64,000 nt of DNA from Torymus aiolomorphi (GCA_036365515.1 CM070873.1:80080029-80144028), one strand, 5' to 3'; counted from the first letter of the stretch, positions 11,890 through 23,627 are shown. Notes: generated by a model not told the origin, from the sequence alone. Made by a program: numbers and translations.

Positions 11890-13700
11890 TGCAGAAAATC
11901 TTTTCAAAACGTTCCTCTAATATTGTAAGAAAAATTTCGGGAATGCTTTGTAAAACCTCGAACTAATATCTCTTGTAATATATTTTTCATGGTGTCAATA
12001 ACGAATCAAAAAGGATGCGATAACTTTGCTAAAACGTTTCAGGAAATGATACGGGAAAGGTTTTTGAAAGCTTCCTTATAACTTTTCGTGAAATATTTTT
12101 GAAAGGTTTCGGAAATATTTTTTCACATTTTAATTATCACAAAATAATCCTTCCTAGAAATCTTTTTGAAACCTTTTCGTAATATTTCATGAAGTGTTTC
12201 TCTAGAGAAAGTACACGAGAAGAATTACGGGAAAGCTTTGTAAAACCTTGCAGTAATATTTCTTGAAATGCGTTTTCACGATGTCAATATCGTATCCAAA
12301 AAGTAGCGAAAACTTTGCTCAAACGGTTCAGAAAATGATACAGGAAATGTTATTTGAAAGCTTCCTTATAACTTTTAGTGAAATATTTGTGCAATGTATC
12401 AAAAATATTTTTTACATTTTCAGTTTTATAAAAAAATCCGTCCAAGAAATCTTTTTGAAACCTTTTCGTAATATTTTATGAAATGTTTTTTTAGGGAAAG
12501 TTTGCGAGTATAACTTCGGGAAAGCTTTGCAAAACCTTGCGGTAACATTCCTTGTAACTGGGTTTTCACGTTATCAATATCGTATCGAAAACGTTGCGAA
12601 AAGTTTTCTAAAACGTTTCAGAAAATGATACAGAAAATGTTCTTGAAAGCTTCCTCATAACTTTTCGCGAAATATTCCAAGGTTTCGCAAATATTTTTTA
12701 CATTTTCAGTTTCATAAAAAATCCTTTCAAGAAATCTTTTAAAACCTTTTCGTAACATCTCATGAAAGGTTTCTTTATGGAAAGTTTGCGAGAAAAATTT
12801 CAGGAAAGCTTTGTAAAACCTTACAGTAACATTTCTTGAAATGTGTTTTCACGATGTCAATATCGTATCCAATACGTTGCGAAAACTTGGTCAAACGTTT
12901 CAGAAAATGTTACCGGAAATGTTTTTGAAAGATTTCGTTATAACATTTCACGAAATATTTTTGCAAGGTTTCGGAAATATTTTTTATATTCAGTTTCATA
13001 AAATAATCCTGCCAAGAAATCTTTTTGAATCCTTTTCGTAACATTTCATGAAATGTTTCTTTATAGAAAGTTTGCTAGAAAAATTTTGGGAGAGCTTTGT
13101 TAAACCTTGTAGTAACATTTCTTGAAATGTGTTTTCACGCTGGCAATATAGTATCCAAAACGTTCCGAAAACTTTGCTACAACGTTTCAGAAAATGATAC
13201 AGGAAATGTTTTTGAAAGCTTCCTTATAACTTTTCGTGAAATATTTTTGGAAGGTTTCGTAAATATTTTTTCACATTTTCAGTTTTATAAAATAATCCTT
13301 CCAAGAAATCTTTTTGAAACCTTTTCGTTACATTTATGAAATGTTTCTTTATAGAAAGTTTGCGCGAAAAATTTTGGGAAAGCTTTGTAGAACCTTGCAG
13401 TAACATTTCTTGAAATGTGTTTTTACGATATTAATACCGTTTCCAAAACGTTGTTCAAACTTTGCTAAAATGTTTCAGGCAATGATACCAGAAATGTTTT
13501 TGAAAGATTTCCTTATAACCTTTCGTAAAATATTTTTGCAAGGTTTTAAGAATGTTTCTTGAATGGTTCTGTAGGAATAAAAACATCTTTTTGAGAAATT
13601 TTTTCAACACCTTGCCATAATATTTCATGAAATATTACACGTTTCTTTTCAGAGACGTTGTAAGAAAGATTTCATAAAAGCTTTAAAAAAGCTTGCAGTA
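11890..13700. repeat. ~285-bp degenerate tandem repeat
   Basis: The landmark TTTTCACGATGTCAATATCG, with variants, recurs near 11985, 12275, 12564, 12847, 13134 and 13420. In between come the same GAAATGTTTC, GCTTTGTAAAACCTTGCAGT and CCAAGAAATCTTTTTGAAAC blocks. Short ORFs here are by-products of the repeat. Confidence 0.85.
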
Positions 13701-13985
13701 TTATTTTATGAAATGTACTTTCATTGTCTACTTTCAACATTAATTGAAATGCTTCTAAAATGTTTCTGTAAGGTTTCCTGAAATCTCACTGAAAATATTT
13801 TTGAGAGGTTTCTGTAATATTACAGCAAGGTTGTGGCAAGCTTTTCATGAAATATTTCTTAAAAGGTTTCACCAAAACTTTTCATGCCATGTGGGAAAGG
13901 ATTGTCCACAAATAACACCATATGCCATGCTTTCTATGCCTTCAATGCATAGAGGTAATAAGTATAGAGGAGGGGAGACATAGGC

Positions 13986-15268
13986 ACATGTGTAAGCGGT
14001 ATCGTCCGCTCGATAGAAAGAGAGAAAAATCAGAGGGCCCTCTTTGTCTCTATTAATGCTTGCGCGTCTGACAGAGAAAGAGAGGACCTCTTCGTTCTCA
14101 TTCTCTTTCTACAACGGCGGACATATTTTCAGCGGACTCCTCTACTCTATAGTTAGGGCGCCTCTACATGGAGTCTGGCGATCTCGAGAATGACAGTCTA
14201 ACTCCATGAGATTGAGAAGGATAGAGCACATTTGAAAATTGTCTGTCTTTGTTGCTCTCACAAAGTTAGGTATGCCAGTCTGCCATTCTCGAGAACGCCA
14301 TACTCCATGTAGAGGCGCCCTTACTTATTACCTCTATACTTCGATGGCGTTGATTCCGTTGGACCGCTCCACTCATTCGTTTGTCTTGTACTCGTATACA
14401 TACATCCACACATGCACTTACAAATCTTCCAAAAATATATCACGTTATATTTATACGTATCTCCTAATGGTAAATTTATAAGAAATTATTGAGATAAGTT
14501 TTTAAAAGCTTTCTTAATCTAAAAAAGACATATTTTTAAAAGACTATACGAATATTCAAAAATTTTAGGTAATTTTCGAGAAATAATATTGGAAATATTT
14601 ACAAAAACTTTCTCGTAACATTTCTTGAAATGTTACTGCAAGGTTTCGAAAACATTACTTGACTAGTTTTGAATCGGAATAATGCACATCTCAATTAACC
14701 TTTCAAAAACGTTTCCAAAAATTTCATGAAATATATCATGCTTTTTCGCTGCATATATTACTAGAAAGGTTTGGGAGAATGTTTTCGGAAGGTTTTTGTA
14801 ATATTGTTAGAAATACATTTAATACCAAGAGAGAGATGTTTTTGAAACCTTTTAAAAACCTTTCGAAAAATAATATTGAAATATTTATGAAACCTTTCTC
14901 GTAACATTACGCGAAAATGTTACTGCAAGGTTTTAAAAACATTACATGACAAGTCCATGAGTCGGAATAATAAACTTTTCAAGTAACCTTTCAAAAACGT
15001 TTCCAAAATATTTCATGAAATATATCATGTTTTTTCGCTGTATCATTACTAGAAAGGTTTCGGGAAAGGTTTTAAAAATCTTTTTAAAAGATTTTTTGAA
15101 ATGTTTTATTTGTGGTAAGTTAAAACTTTTACGAAATGTTTTTAAAAGTTTTTGGTAATGTTTTCTTGAAATATTTTTGAAAATGTTTTTACACCTTTTA
15201 AGATATATTTTAGCAAGGTTTTTGCAATGTTTCATCAAATATTTCACTGAAATATTTCATTTTATGTG
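13986..15268. repeat. First copy of a higher-order duplication inside the giant element
   Basis: The unit starts ATGTGTAAGCGGTATCGTCC (13988) and ends with a terminus-like GAAATATTTCATTTTATGTG (15249-15268). It then starts again at 15269 with the same words. The second copy runs to the true right end at 18906 and contains more 288-bp monomers. The first copy also holds an inserted segment at about 14010-14330. Confidence 0.75.
14157..14320. mobile_element. 164-bp MITE with TTA target duplication (PIF/Harbinger-like)
   Basis: TTA at 14154-14156 and 14321-14323. Termini GGGCGCCTCTACATGGAGT and its reverse complement. A 3-bp TTA duplication with GGG ends fits the PIF/Harbinger pattern, but no transposase is present to confirm it. 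Confidence 0.75.
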
Positions 15269-16696
15269 GGATGTGTAAGCGGTATCGTCCGGATACCTCC
15301 ATACTTCTATACCTCTATACTTCGTTGGCGTTGATTCCGTTGGACCGTTCCACTTATTCGTTTGCCTTGTACTCGTGTACATACATACAGACAGACATAC
15401 AAACACACACACTCACACGCACTTACAAATCTTCCAAAAATATATCACGTTATATTTATACGTGTATCCTAATGGTAAATTTATAAGAAATTATTGGGAT
15501 AGGTTTTCAAAAGCTTTCTTAATCTAAAAAAGAAATATTTTTAAAAGGCTATACAAATATTCAAAAATTTTAGGAAATTTTCGAGAAATAATATCGGAAA
15601 TATTCACAAAACCTTTCTCGTAACATTTCTTGAAATGTTACTGCAAGATTTCGAAAACATTACTTGACTTGTTTTGAATCGGAATAATGCACTTCTCAAT
15701 TAACCTTTCAAAAACGTTTCCAAAAATTTCATGAAATATATCATGTTTTTTAGCTGCACATATTACTAGAAAGGTTTCGGAGAATATTTTCGGAAGGTTT
15801 TTGTAATATTGTTAGAAATACATTTAATACCAAGAGAGAAATGTTGTTGAAACCTTTTAAAACCTTTTCGAAAAATAGTATTGGAAATATTTACAAAACC
15901 TTTCTTGCAACATTTCTTGAAATGTTACTGCGAGGTTTTAAAAACATTACTTGACACGTCAATGAGTCGGAATAATAAACTTTTCAAGTAACCTTTCAAA
16001 AACGTTTCCAAAATATTTCATGAAATATATCATGTTTTTTCGCTGTATCATTAGTAGAAAGATTTCGGAGAATGTTTTAGGAAGGTTTCTGCAATATTGT
16101 TAGAAACACATTTAATACCGAGAGACTAATGATGTTGAAACCTTTTAAAAACTTTTCGAAAAATAATATTGGAAACATATACAAAACCTTTCTCGTAACA
16201 TTTCGTGTAATGTTACTGCATGCTTTTAAAAATATTACATGACACGTCCATGAGTTGGAATAATAAACTTTTCAAGTAACCTTTCAAAAACGATTCCAAA
16301 ATATTTCATGAAATATGTCGTGTTTTTTAGCTGTATCATTACTAGAAAGGTTTCGGAGAATGTTTTAGGAAGGTTTCTGCAATATTGTTAGAAACAGATT
16401 TAATACCAAGAGAGAAATGTGGTTAAAACCTTTTAAAAACTTTTCGAGAAATAATATTGGAAATATTTACAAAATCTTTCTCGTAACATTTCGCGAAATG
16501 TTACTGCAAGGTTTTAAAAACATTACTTGACACGTCAATGAGTCGGAATAATAAACTTTTCAAGTAACCTTTCAAAAACGTTTCCAAAATGTTTCATGAA
16601 ATATATCATGTTTTTTAGCTGTATCATTACTAGAAAGATTTCGGAGAATGTTTTAGGAAGGTTTCTGCAATATTGTTAGAAACAGATTTAATACCA

Positions 16697-17285
16697 CACT
16701 GAGAGAAATGTCATAGGAAAATTTGTTAAATATATAACAAAAATTGCTATTTTATATAGGAACGGAAGGATATACTCGACTTGTGACGTATTTTATTATA
16801 TATAAAGAAATAATTATTATATTTATAAAAATAATTATTATATTATAAAATAAATTTTCCAATACACTTGAGCGGAAATTATTGTATTATATTGTAAAAA
16901 TTTAGATATAGTAAAATTTTTAATCTTTTTTAATAATATTTATTATATACATCCCAAGTTTTACTAACTTATATAGTAAAAAGTGCTATCAGACGCCAGC
17001 GCCACCTGATCGCGGTGAGGTTATAGGGAAGATGACTAATGTATAAGTTCCAAAATTTTACACTCAAGAGTCTCCGTGGGTAAGTGGTCAGCGCGCTCGA
17101 CTGGCGTGCCGAGGGTCGAGGGTTCGAATACAACCAAGATTTTTTTTTTTAATTGAGCTTATTACCATAAATTGCTATATATATAGTAAAAATTATTAGA
17201 TGTCGAGTATATCCTTCCGTTCCTATATAATATAGCAATTTTTGTTATATATTTAACAAATTTTCATATGACATTTCTCTCAGTG
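16697..17285. mobile_element. CACTG-terminus MITE (CACTA/Chapaev-like) in a 288-bp monomer
   Basis: Starts CACTGAGAGAAATGTCATA and ends with the reverse complement. Inverted arms are about 80 bp. Neighbouring monomers read TACCAAGAG without the insert. Here the text is TACCA, the element, then CAAGAG, giving a 2-bp CA duplication (16695-16696 and 17286-17287). Confidence 0.88.
17066..17135 (+). other. tRNA-like sequence inside the CACTG MITE
   Basis: GTGGGTAAGTGGTCAGCGCG resembles an A box and GAGGGTTCGAATAC a B box. A run of T follows at about 17142-17151. The anticodon arm GCTCGACTGGCGTGCCGAG has an eight-base loop and an A-C mismatch, so this is probably a captured, decayed tRNA. Confidence 0.4.
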
Positions 17286-18908
17286 CAAGAGAGAAATGTT
17301 GTTGAAACCTTTTAAAAACTTATCGAAAAATAATGTTGGAAATATTTACAAAACCTTTCTCGTAACATTTCGCGAAATGTTACTGCAAGGTTTTAAAAAC
17401 ATTACATGACTCGTCGATGAGTCGGAATAATAAACTTTTCGAGTAACCTTCCAAAAACGTTTCCAAAATATTTCATGAAATATATTATGTTTTTTAGCTG
17501 TATCATTACTAGAAAGATTTCGGAGAATGTTTTAGGAAGGTTTCTGCAATATTGTTAGAAACAGATTTAATACCAAGAGAGAAATGTTGTTGAAACCTTT
17601 TAAAAACTTTTCGAAAAATAATGTTGGAAATATTTACAAAACCTTTCTCGTAACATTTCGCGAAATGTTACTGCAAGGTTTTAAAAACATTACATGACTC
17701 GTCCATGAGTCGGAATAATAAACTTTTCGAGTAACCTTCCAAAAACGTTTCCAAAATATTTCATGAAATATATCATGTTTTTTCGCTGTATCATTAGTAG
17801 AAAGGTTTTGGAGAATGTTTTAGGAAGGTTTCTGCAATATTGTTACAAACAGATTTAATACCAAGAGAGTAATGTTGTTGAAACTTTTTAGAAACTTTTC
17901 GAAAAATAATATTGGAAATATTTACAAAACCTTTCTCGTAACATTTCGCGAAATGTTACTGCAAGGTTTTAAAAACATTACTTGACACGTCAATGAGTCG
18001 GAATAATAAACTTTTCAAGTAACCTTTCAAAAACGTTTCCAAAATGTTTCATGAAATATATCATGTTTTTTAGCTGTATCATTACTAGAAAGATTTCGGA
18101 GAATGTTTTAGGAAGGTTTCTGCAATATTGTTAGAAACAGATTTAATACCAAGAGAGAAATGTTGTTGAAACCTTTTAAAAACTTTTCGAAAAATAATGT
18201 TGGAAATATTTACAAAATCTTTCTCGTAACATTTCGCGAAATGTTACTGCAAGGTTTTAAAAACATTACTTGACACGTCAATGAGTCGGAATAATAAACT
18301 TTTCAAGTAACCTTTCAAAAACGTTTCCAAAATGTTTCATGAAATATATCATGTTTTTTAGCTGTATCATTACTAGAAAGATTTCGGAGAATGTTTTAGG
18401 AAGGTTTCTGCAATATTGTTAGAAACAGATTTAATACCAAGAGAGAAATGTTGTTGAAACCTTTTAAAAACTTTTAGAAAAATAATGTTGGAAATATTTA
18501 CAGAACCTTTCTCGTAACATTTCGCGAAATGTTACTGCAAGGTTTTAAAAACATTACTTGACACGTCAATGAGTCGGAATAATAAACTTTTCAAGTAACC
18601 TTTCAAAAACGTTTCCAAAATGTTTCATGAAATATATCATGTTTTTTAGTTGTATCATTACTAGAAAGGTTTCAGGAATGGTTTTAAAAATCTTTTTAAA
18701 AGATTTTTTGAAATGTTTTATTTGTGGTAAGTTAAAACTTTTATGAAATGTTTTTAAAAGTTTTTGGTAATGTTTTCTTGAAATATTTGTGAAAAGGTTT
18801 TTACACCTTTTAAGTTATATTTTAGCAAGGTTTTTGCAATGTTTCATGAAATATTTCATGAAATATTTCATGAAATATTTCACTGAAATATTTCGTTTTA
18901 TGTGGGAA

Positions 18909-19910
18909 CTGGCTCAGATGAGGCTGACCCAAGCCATGAGACAGGTGGACGAATGGATGCAAAGTCGGGGACTACAGCTGGCCATGCAAAAGACGGAGTT
19001 ACTATACCTAACTAGGAAACGGATAGACACGACGATACCCATGACGGTGGGGACGTCCGTTGTGTATCCTGGACAGTCCGCCAAATACCTGGGGGTGACC
19101 CTGGATACGAGGATGACTTTCTGGCCGCACATACGTGGCGTCGCTGAGAGAGCGGCGTTAAAGACCGCCGCCCTCGCCCGCCTCATGGCAAATACGAAGG
19201 GACCGAGACCGAGCGTACGACGACTGCTTATGACAGTGACCAACTCGATGCTCCTTTATGGGGCCGAGATATGGGCGGACGCGACGCGAATAGAGAAGTA
19301 CCGCAAAAAGATCGCGGCGGTACAAAGACTGGGAGCGCTGCGAATAGCGTGCGCGTACCGCACCGTCGCAGAGGTGGCGGTACTAGTGATCGCAGGGGTT
19401 GTCCCAGTAGACCTTCTCGCTCTCGAGCGGAAGAGGATCTACGAGTACAGCGAAGAAAGGGGAAGAGCGAGGGCCTCCATAGACGCACGGACGACGACGC
19501 TGACATCCTGGCAAACGCGATGGACAGACAGCGACAAAGCCAAGTGGACGAGACGCCTCATAACGGACGTGCGACTCTGGCATAAGAGAGGAGCTGGGGA
19601 GGTGAATTTTTACCTGACCCAGTTCCTATCCGGACACGGATACTTCCGCCAGTATCTGCATCGGATGGGGAAGGTAACGACCCCGTCCTGCAGGTACTGC
19701 AGACATAATAGAGACGACGCGGAGCACACATTTTTCGTGTGCCCCCGCTGGATAGTCGCGAGACACAGACTACAGACGAAGACAGGTGACATCACACCGG
19801 AGAACGTCGTGACACTGATGCTGTCAAGCAAACAAAACTGGGACGACATAGCACGCTACGTGACTCACGTACTACAAGGCAAAAAGACTGACGGTTGCCT
19901 TGAAAACTGA
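18909..19910 (+). pseudogene. R1-clade retrotransposon ORF2, 3' part
   Basis: Continues the RT frame cut at 9173. It has the RT thumb and connection (DEWMQSRGLQLAMQKTE, AKYLGVTLD, LLYGAEIWADA) and then a C-terminal zinc knuckle-like segment, CRYCRHNRDDAEHTFFVC, as in R1-clade ORF2 proteins. This half has no internal stop and ends at TGA 19908-19910. It belongs with 7180-9173. Confidence 0.88.
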
Positions 19911-20213
19911 TACAGAAGACGAAAAATAGACAGACCAGACAAGATATATAAGATTGCCGTAGGGCATAGAAACGCCGACCGGTCCGAAGTAATGTGTATA
20001 ACAGTTCCGGACCGGATTCCGGTGAACGCCGCGGGAAAGGTTTTGGGTGTTTAGGGGGTAGAAATCCCTCACACCGCGGAGCCCGGCGCTTCGTGATGGT
20101 CTTAGTGTGCCCCCCTCCATGCTGTAAGCAAGGACGGGGGCCTCGGAAGATTCACCTAGTACCTCGAAAAAACAAAAAAAAAAAAAACAAAAAAAAACAA
20201 AAAAAAAAAAAAG
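19911..20213 (+). other. R1 retrotransposon 3' UTR and A-rich tail
   Basis: Non-coding tail after the ORF2 stop, ending in a run of A with scattered C (20166-20213). The Penelope-like element begins directly after it. Confidence 0.7.
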
Positions 20214-20344
20214 TATGTAACAGAGTCAACGCAGGCGGAGATACCCGAAGGTACCCGAACTTACTTATTCACGTATACATAGAAAGCCATAATAGAACAC
20301 CTTCACACAAACAAAGAGAAATTTCAAACAGAGAATAGTTATAC

Positions 20345-20959
20345 TTAGGAATCTGATTTATTTAAATATCTATTTAACTTATTATATTGTTTACTAATAG
20401 TGTTAAAGTCTTCTTGTTTATTAATGTTATTATTATTGATATTAATAAAAATATTTTCCGCAATTAATCTTTTAAAATTATTTGGTTCTTTATCTAAAAT
20501 TTTAACATTATCATAATCAAAACTATGTGAAAAATTATTTACATGAGTCGGAATTGGTAATATTTTGTCTAACGGGGTTTTTTTGTGCTCATATATTCTC
20601 TTTTTTAAACATCTCTTTGTTTGGCCAACATAAGTGGCATTACAATCCTTATACGCAATCTCGTATACCACATTGGTCTCACACCATTTTTCCAGCTTAT
20701 CTTTACCTAACTTAATAATGCTATTTAATTTGTTTGACATACAAGGAACTATAGTAAAACCATACTTTTTGAAGGAAGACTTACATGTAAAAAATAATTT
20801 ATCATGAAACGGAATCGATATAACATTTTTGATTGTAGACATATTATTATTAAGTTTTGAATTGCCATAAGTGTGATATCTCACGCGATAACGAATACAA
20901 CTATCAATAAAATTATTAGGGTAGCTATTTTTGGCGAGTATTTTTTTAACCATAATCAA
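20345..20959 (-). pseudogene. GIY-YIG endonuclease segment of the inverted Penelope arm
   Basis: An open frame of 204 residues with the same text as the plus-strand copy at 21674-22288, apart from a few substitutions (for example EIAYKDC for EIACKDC). It carries the GIY-YIG type motif NATYVGQTKRCLKKRIYEHK and ends YLNKSDS. It lacks any RT of its own, so it is a fragment and not a separate gene. Confidence 0.85.
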
Positions 20960-21027
20960 ATTTTCATTATGAAATTGTTGGTGCGAAAGAAGAAGAGCTC
21001 TATCTACTAGATTGTAAATGATATTGC

Positions 21028-22288
21028 GTGTATATTCCCCATGGATATATTTTAGTTTCTCTAGATGTCATTTCTTTGTTTACTAACATACCGGTAGAAT
21101 TAGTTTTGTGTAGTTTAGATAAACGGTTTCATAAGATTCAATGTCACTCAAAAATTCCGTTTGATAACATAATATACATAGTTAAATTTCTTTTTGACAA
21201 TACTTACTTTCCGTTTAACAATATAATTTATAAACAAATCTTTGGTACACCCATGGGCTCTCCGATTTCACCGTTATTTGCAGATATTGTTATGGAAGAC
21301 TTAGAAATCACAGTTCTCAGTAAATTAAAAAATAATCATAATATCTCACCATTGTTCTATTTTAGATATGTTGACGATACAATTTTGTGTGTGAAAGAAG
21401 AAGAGCTAGACCTAATTTTAAACAAATTTAATAGTTATAATAAATATTTACAATTTACACACGAGTTACATAACAATAACATGATTCCATTTCTTGATGT
21501 CACTTTAACAATAATTAATAATAGTATTATTACTAATTGGTATCAAAAACCCACAAACACTAATAGTTTTAAATTTTAATTCAAACCACACAATTCAATT
21601 AAAACGCAATATCATTTACAATCTAGTAGATAGAGCTCTTCTTCTTTCGTACCAACAATTTCATAATGAAAATTTGATTATGGTTAAAAAAATACTCGCC
21701 AAAAATAGCTACCCTGATAATTTTATTGATAGTTGTATTCGTTATCGCGTGAGATATCACATTTATGGCAATTCAAAACTTAATAATAATATGTCTACAA
21801 TCAAAAATGTTATATCGATTCCGTTTCATGATAAATTATTTTTTACATGTAAGTCTTCCTTCAAAAAGTATGGTTTTACTATAGTTCCTTGTATGTCAAA
21901 CAAATTAAATAGCATTATTAAGTTAGGTAAAGATAAGCTGGAAAAATGGTGTGAGACCAATGTGGTATACGAGATTGCGTGTAAGGATTGTAATGCCACT
22001 TATGTTGGCCAAACAAAGAGATGTTTAAAAAAGAGAATATATGAGCACAAAAAAACCCCGTTAGACAAAATATTACCAATTCCGACTCATGTAAATAATT
22101 TTTCACATAGTTTTGATTATGATAATGTTAAAATTTTAGATAAAGAACCAAATAATTTTAAAAGATTAATTGCGGAAAATATTTTTATTAATATCAATAA
22201 TAATAACATTAATAAACAAGAAGACTTTAACACTATTAGTAAACAATATAATAAATTAAATAGATATTTAAATAAATCAGATTCCTAA
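21028..22288 (+). pseudogene. Penelope-like RT and GIY-YIG endonuclease, truncated and frameshifted
   Basis: Begins in the RT palm at GYILVSLDVISLFTNIP (motif A). It has GTPMGSPISPLFADIVMEDLE and the catalytic YVDD (21367-21378), then IPFLDVTLTI and NWYQKPTNTN. A 1-bp shift in an A/T run near 21570 leaves the frame at SFKF. The next frame continues NFNSNHTIQLKRNIIYNLVD into the endonuclease, whose VVYEI...C..C...TYVGQT motif lies at about 21961-22020. The N-terminal third of the RT is missing. Such elements copy themselves by target-primed reverse transcription. This copy is dead. Confidence 0.87.
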
Positions 22289-22622
22289 GTATAACTATTC
22301 TCTGTTTGAAATTTCTCTTTGTTTGTGTGAAGGTGTTCTATTATGGCTTTCTATGTATACGTGAATAAGTAAGTTCGGGTACCTTCGGGTATCTCCGCCT
22401 GCGCTGACTCTGTTACATACTTACATCTATTATATGACTGCCATAGACTGAAAACGCGTACGATGATAGAGACGTATTCGTCTCTGATGTGATATTAGTT
22501 ATTTAAGTATTATGGTATGACCATTAATTTTTTGACTTTTATACAATAACAAAGTTTATAACATCCATATTTATTGTGAAAACATTACTATACAATTATA
22601 ATTTTTATTATTTTTTAATAAA

Positions 22623-22660
22623 GGCCTGAAGAGGTCCCATACGAGGGACGAAACGTTGCC
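22623..22660 (+). ncRNA. Hammerhead ribozyme-like motif in the Penelope-like 3' region
   Basis: The order is GGC, CTGAAGA, G, stem GTCCC, loop ATACGA, stem GGGAC, GAAACGTT, then GCC. GGC and GCC can form stem I, GTCCC and GGGAC stem II, and ACGT a minimal stem III, as in the minimal hammerheads known from Penelope-like elements. One extra G lies between CTGAAGA and stem II, so activity is uncertain. A second site at 25880 has the same order with a different stem II. Confidence 0.65.
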
Positions 22661-22752
22661 GGTATTTATGGAAAAAAATTAACTAGAGGAGTTTTTATTT
22701 AAGCCTTGGGTTGTCCTCCCACATTTGCTGTGTTATCATTTCACTACTTATT

Positions 22753-22961
22753 AATATGGAGAGGAATATCAATACTTATAATTTTTAAAATAGAATTAAT
22801 GAATTTTTTTTTTGGTATATTATAAAGTTTATTTGATAGGATTATTAGATGAGCCTCTTGGGCTAATAGTGGATTTTAGTACAAAAAATATGAAATTCAA
22901 AATTACTTTAACTTTTGCGCAAGAAAAATTTATCACATCTTCTGTAATATATATTAATTAA
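22753..22961. other. AT-rich spacer
   Basis: No gene, repeat unit or inverted structure that I can support. Confidence 0.5.
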
Positions 22962-23496
22962 GGTGGCTCATGCGATTTCTTATAAAAAAGCAGATACATC
23001 TTAAACTTAACAAATATGTTCTTTAGACATTAAACTTTCGATCTGTACTAAGAAAATTGTAGGTCAACGACCTAATTATCGAAAAAACTGAGTTTATAAA
23101 TAGGTACGATTAACACATAACCTTATGGGAATGAACAGTTTATTGCTTCGTAGTGACTTGTAAAAAAGCAGTTTTTAATGTACAATGTATGCAATTAAAG
23201 ATTTTTTTGTGAAGAATCTAATGATATCATCAGAATTATAGGTTAACGACCAAACAAAAAAGATATTAACAATAAACGTTACAAATGTGCTACTGCGCAT
23301 GCGCACTGCGACCAGTCATATAAATGTAGCGACAAATTATCAAAGCTTTTACTTATTTATAAAATTTTTTTTTTGTTTGAACATTTAGAAGTTATTTACA
23401 ATAAATTTATGTAAAATACTTTAACTTAATTTGGCAATAATAAAGAAGCCCCTTGCGGGGCCCCGGCTTGATACAGCACCAAACGCATGAGCCACC
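22962..23496. mobile_element. TTAA-flanked MITE, GGTGGCTCATGCG termini
   Basis: TTAA at 22958-22961 and 23497-23500. The 13-bp terminal inverted repeat GGTGGCTCATGCG is perfect. No coding potential. Confidence 0.85.
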
Positions 23497-23618
23497 TTAA
23501 AACGCCCGGTTTGTGCCAGAGAAAGATAGTCTTCTCCTTCTCGATGCATCACTCAACGACACGTGGAGAAGAAGGAACCAGAGTGGGAGGAGGGCGGGGG
23601 TGCATTTAGGCAGTGCGG

Positions 23619-23627
23619 TATATAAAG
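23619..23627 (+). promoter_or_regulatory. TATA-box-like element
   Basis: TATATAAAG follows a GC-rich stretch and precedes AACTCTCGCACATCAATTC, which would suit a transcription start. It could belong to an LTR or to a promoter fragment carried with the GID4-like exon downstream. No partner LTR was found. Confidence 0.3.

Larger units (their letters stand above)
14828..18660. repeat. 288-bp tandem repeat array
   Basis: The landmark AATACCAAGAGAGAAATGTT recurs 288 bp apart (17574, 17862, 18150, 18438; also about 15831, 16119 and 16407). Each unit contains CTCGTAACATTTCGCGAAAT and ATGAGTCGGAATAATAAAC. A CACTG MITE splits one unit at 16697. Confidence 0.92.
9174..18906. mobile_element. Giant CCC-TIR element filled with tandem short-palindrome repeats
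   Basis: Termini CCCACATAAAACGAAATATT at the left and the reverse complement at 18885-18906. The 2-bp target duplication AA stands at 9172-9173 and 18907-18908. Removing the element and one AA joins KDTQ directly in frame to LAQMRLTQ of the R1 reverse transcriptase. The interior has no convincing gene. It is made of tandem arrays (214, about 285 and 288 bp) of motifs such as GAAATATTTC, TTTCATGAAA and AAACCTTTC. It holds later insertions at 10470-10986, 14157-14320 and 16697-17285. A second copy of the right terminus at 15249-15268 shows that the right part was duplicated. Confidence 0.85.
20214..22752 (+). mobile_element. 5'-truncated Penelope-like element with an inverted 3' arm
   Basis: The plus-strand body holds a partial RT, a GIY-YIG endonuclease, a 3' UTR and a hammerhead-like motif. 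An inverted copy of its 3' half occupies 20214-21027 and mirrors 21604-22424, with 576 bp of RT sequence between the arms. The arms are almost identical. Inverted or tandem terminal arrangements are known for Penelope-like elements. Confidence 0.85.

Noticed and set aside
9270..18660. CRISPR-like direct repeats
   Set aside because: Units are 214-288 bp with no short repeat/spacer pattern, in an animal genome. This is a tandem satellite.
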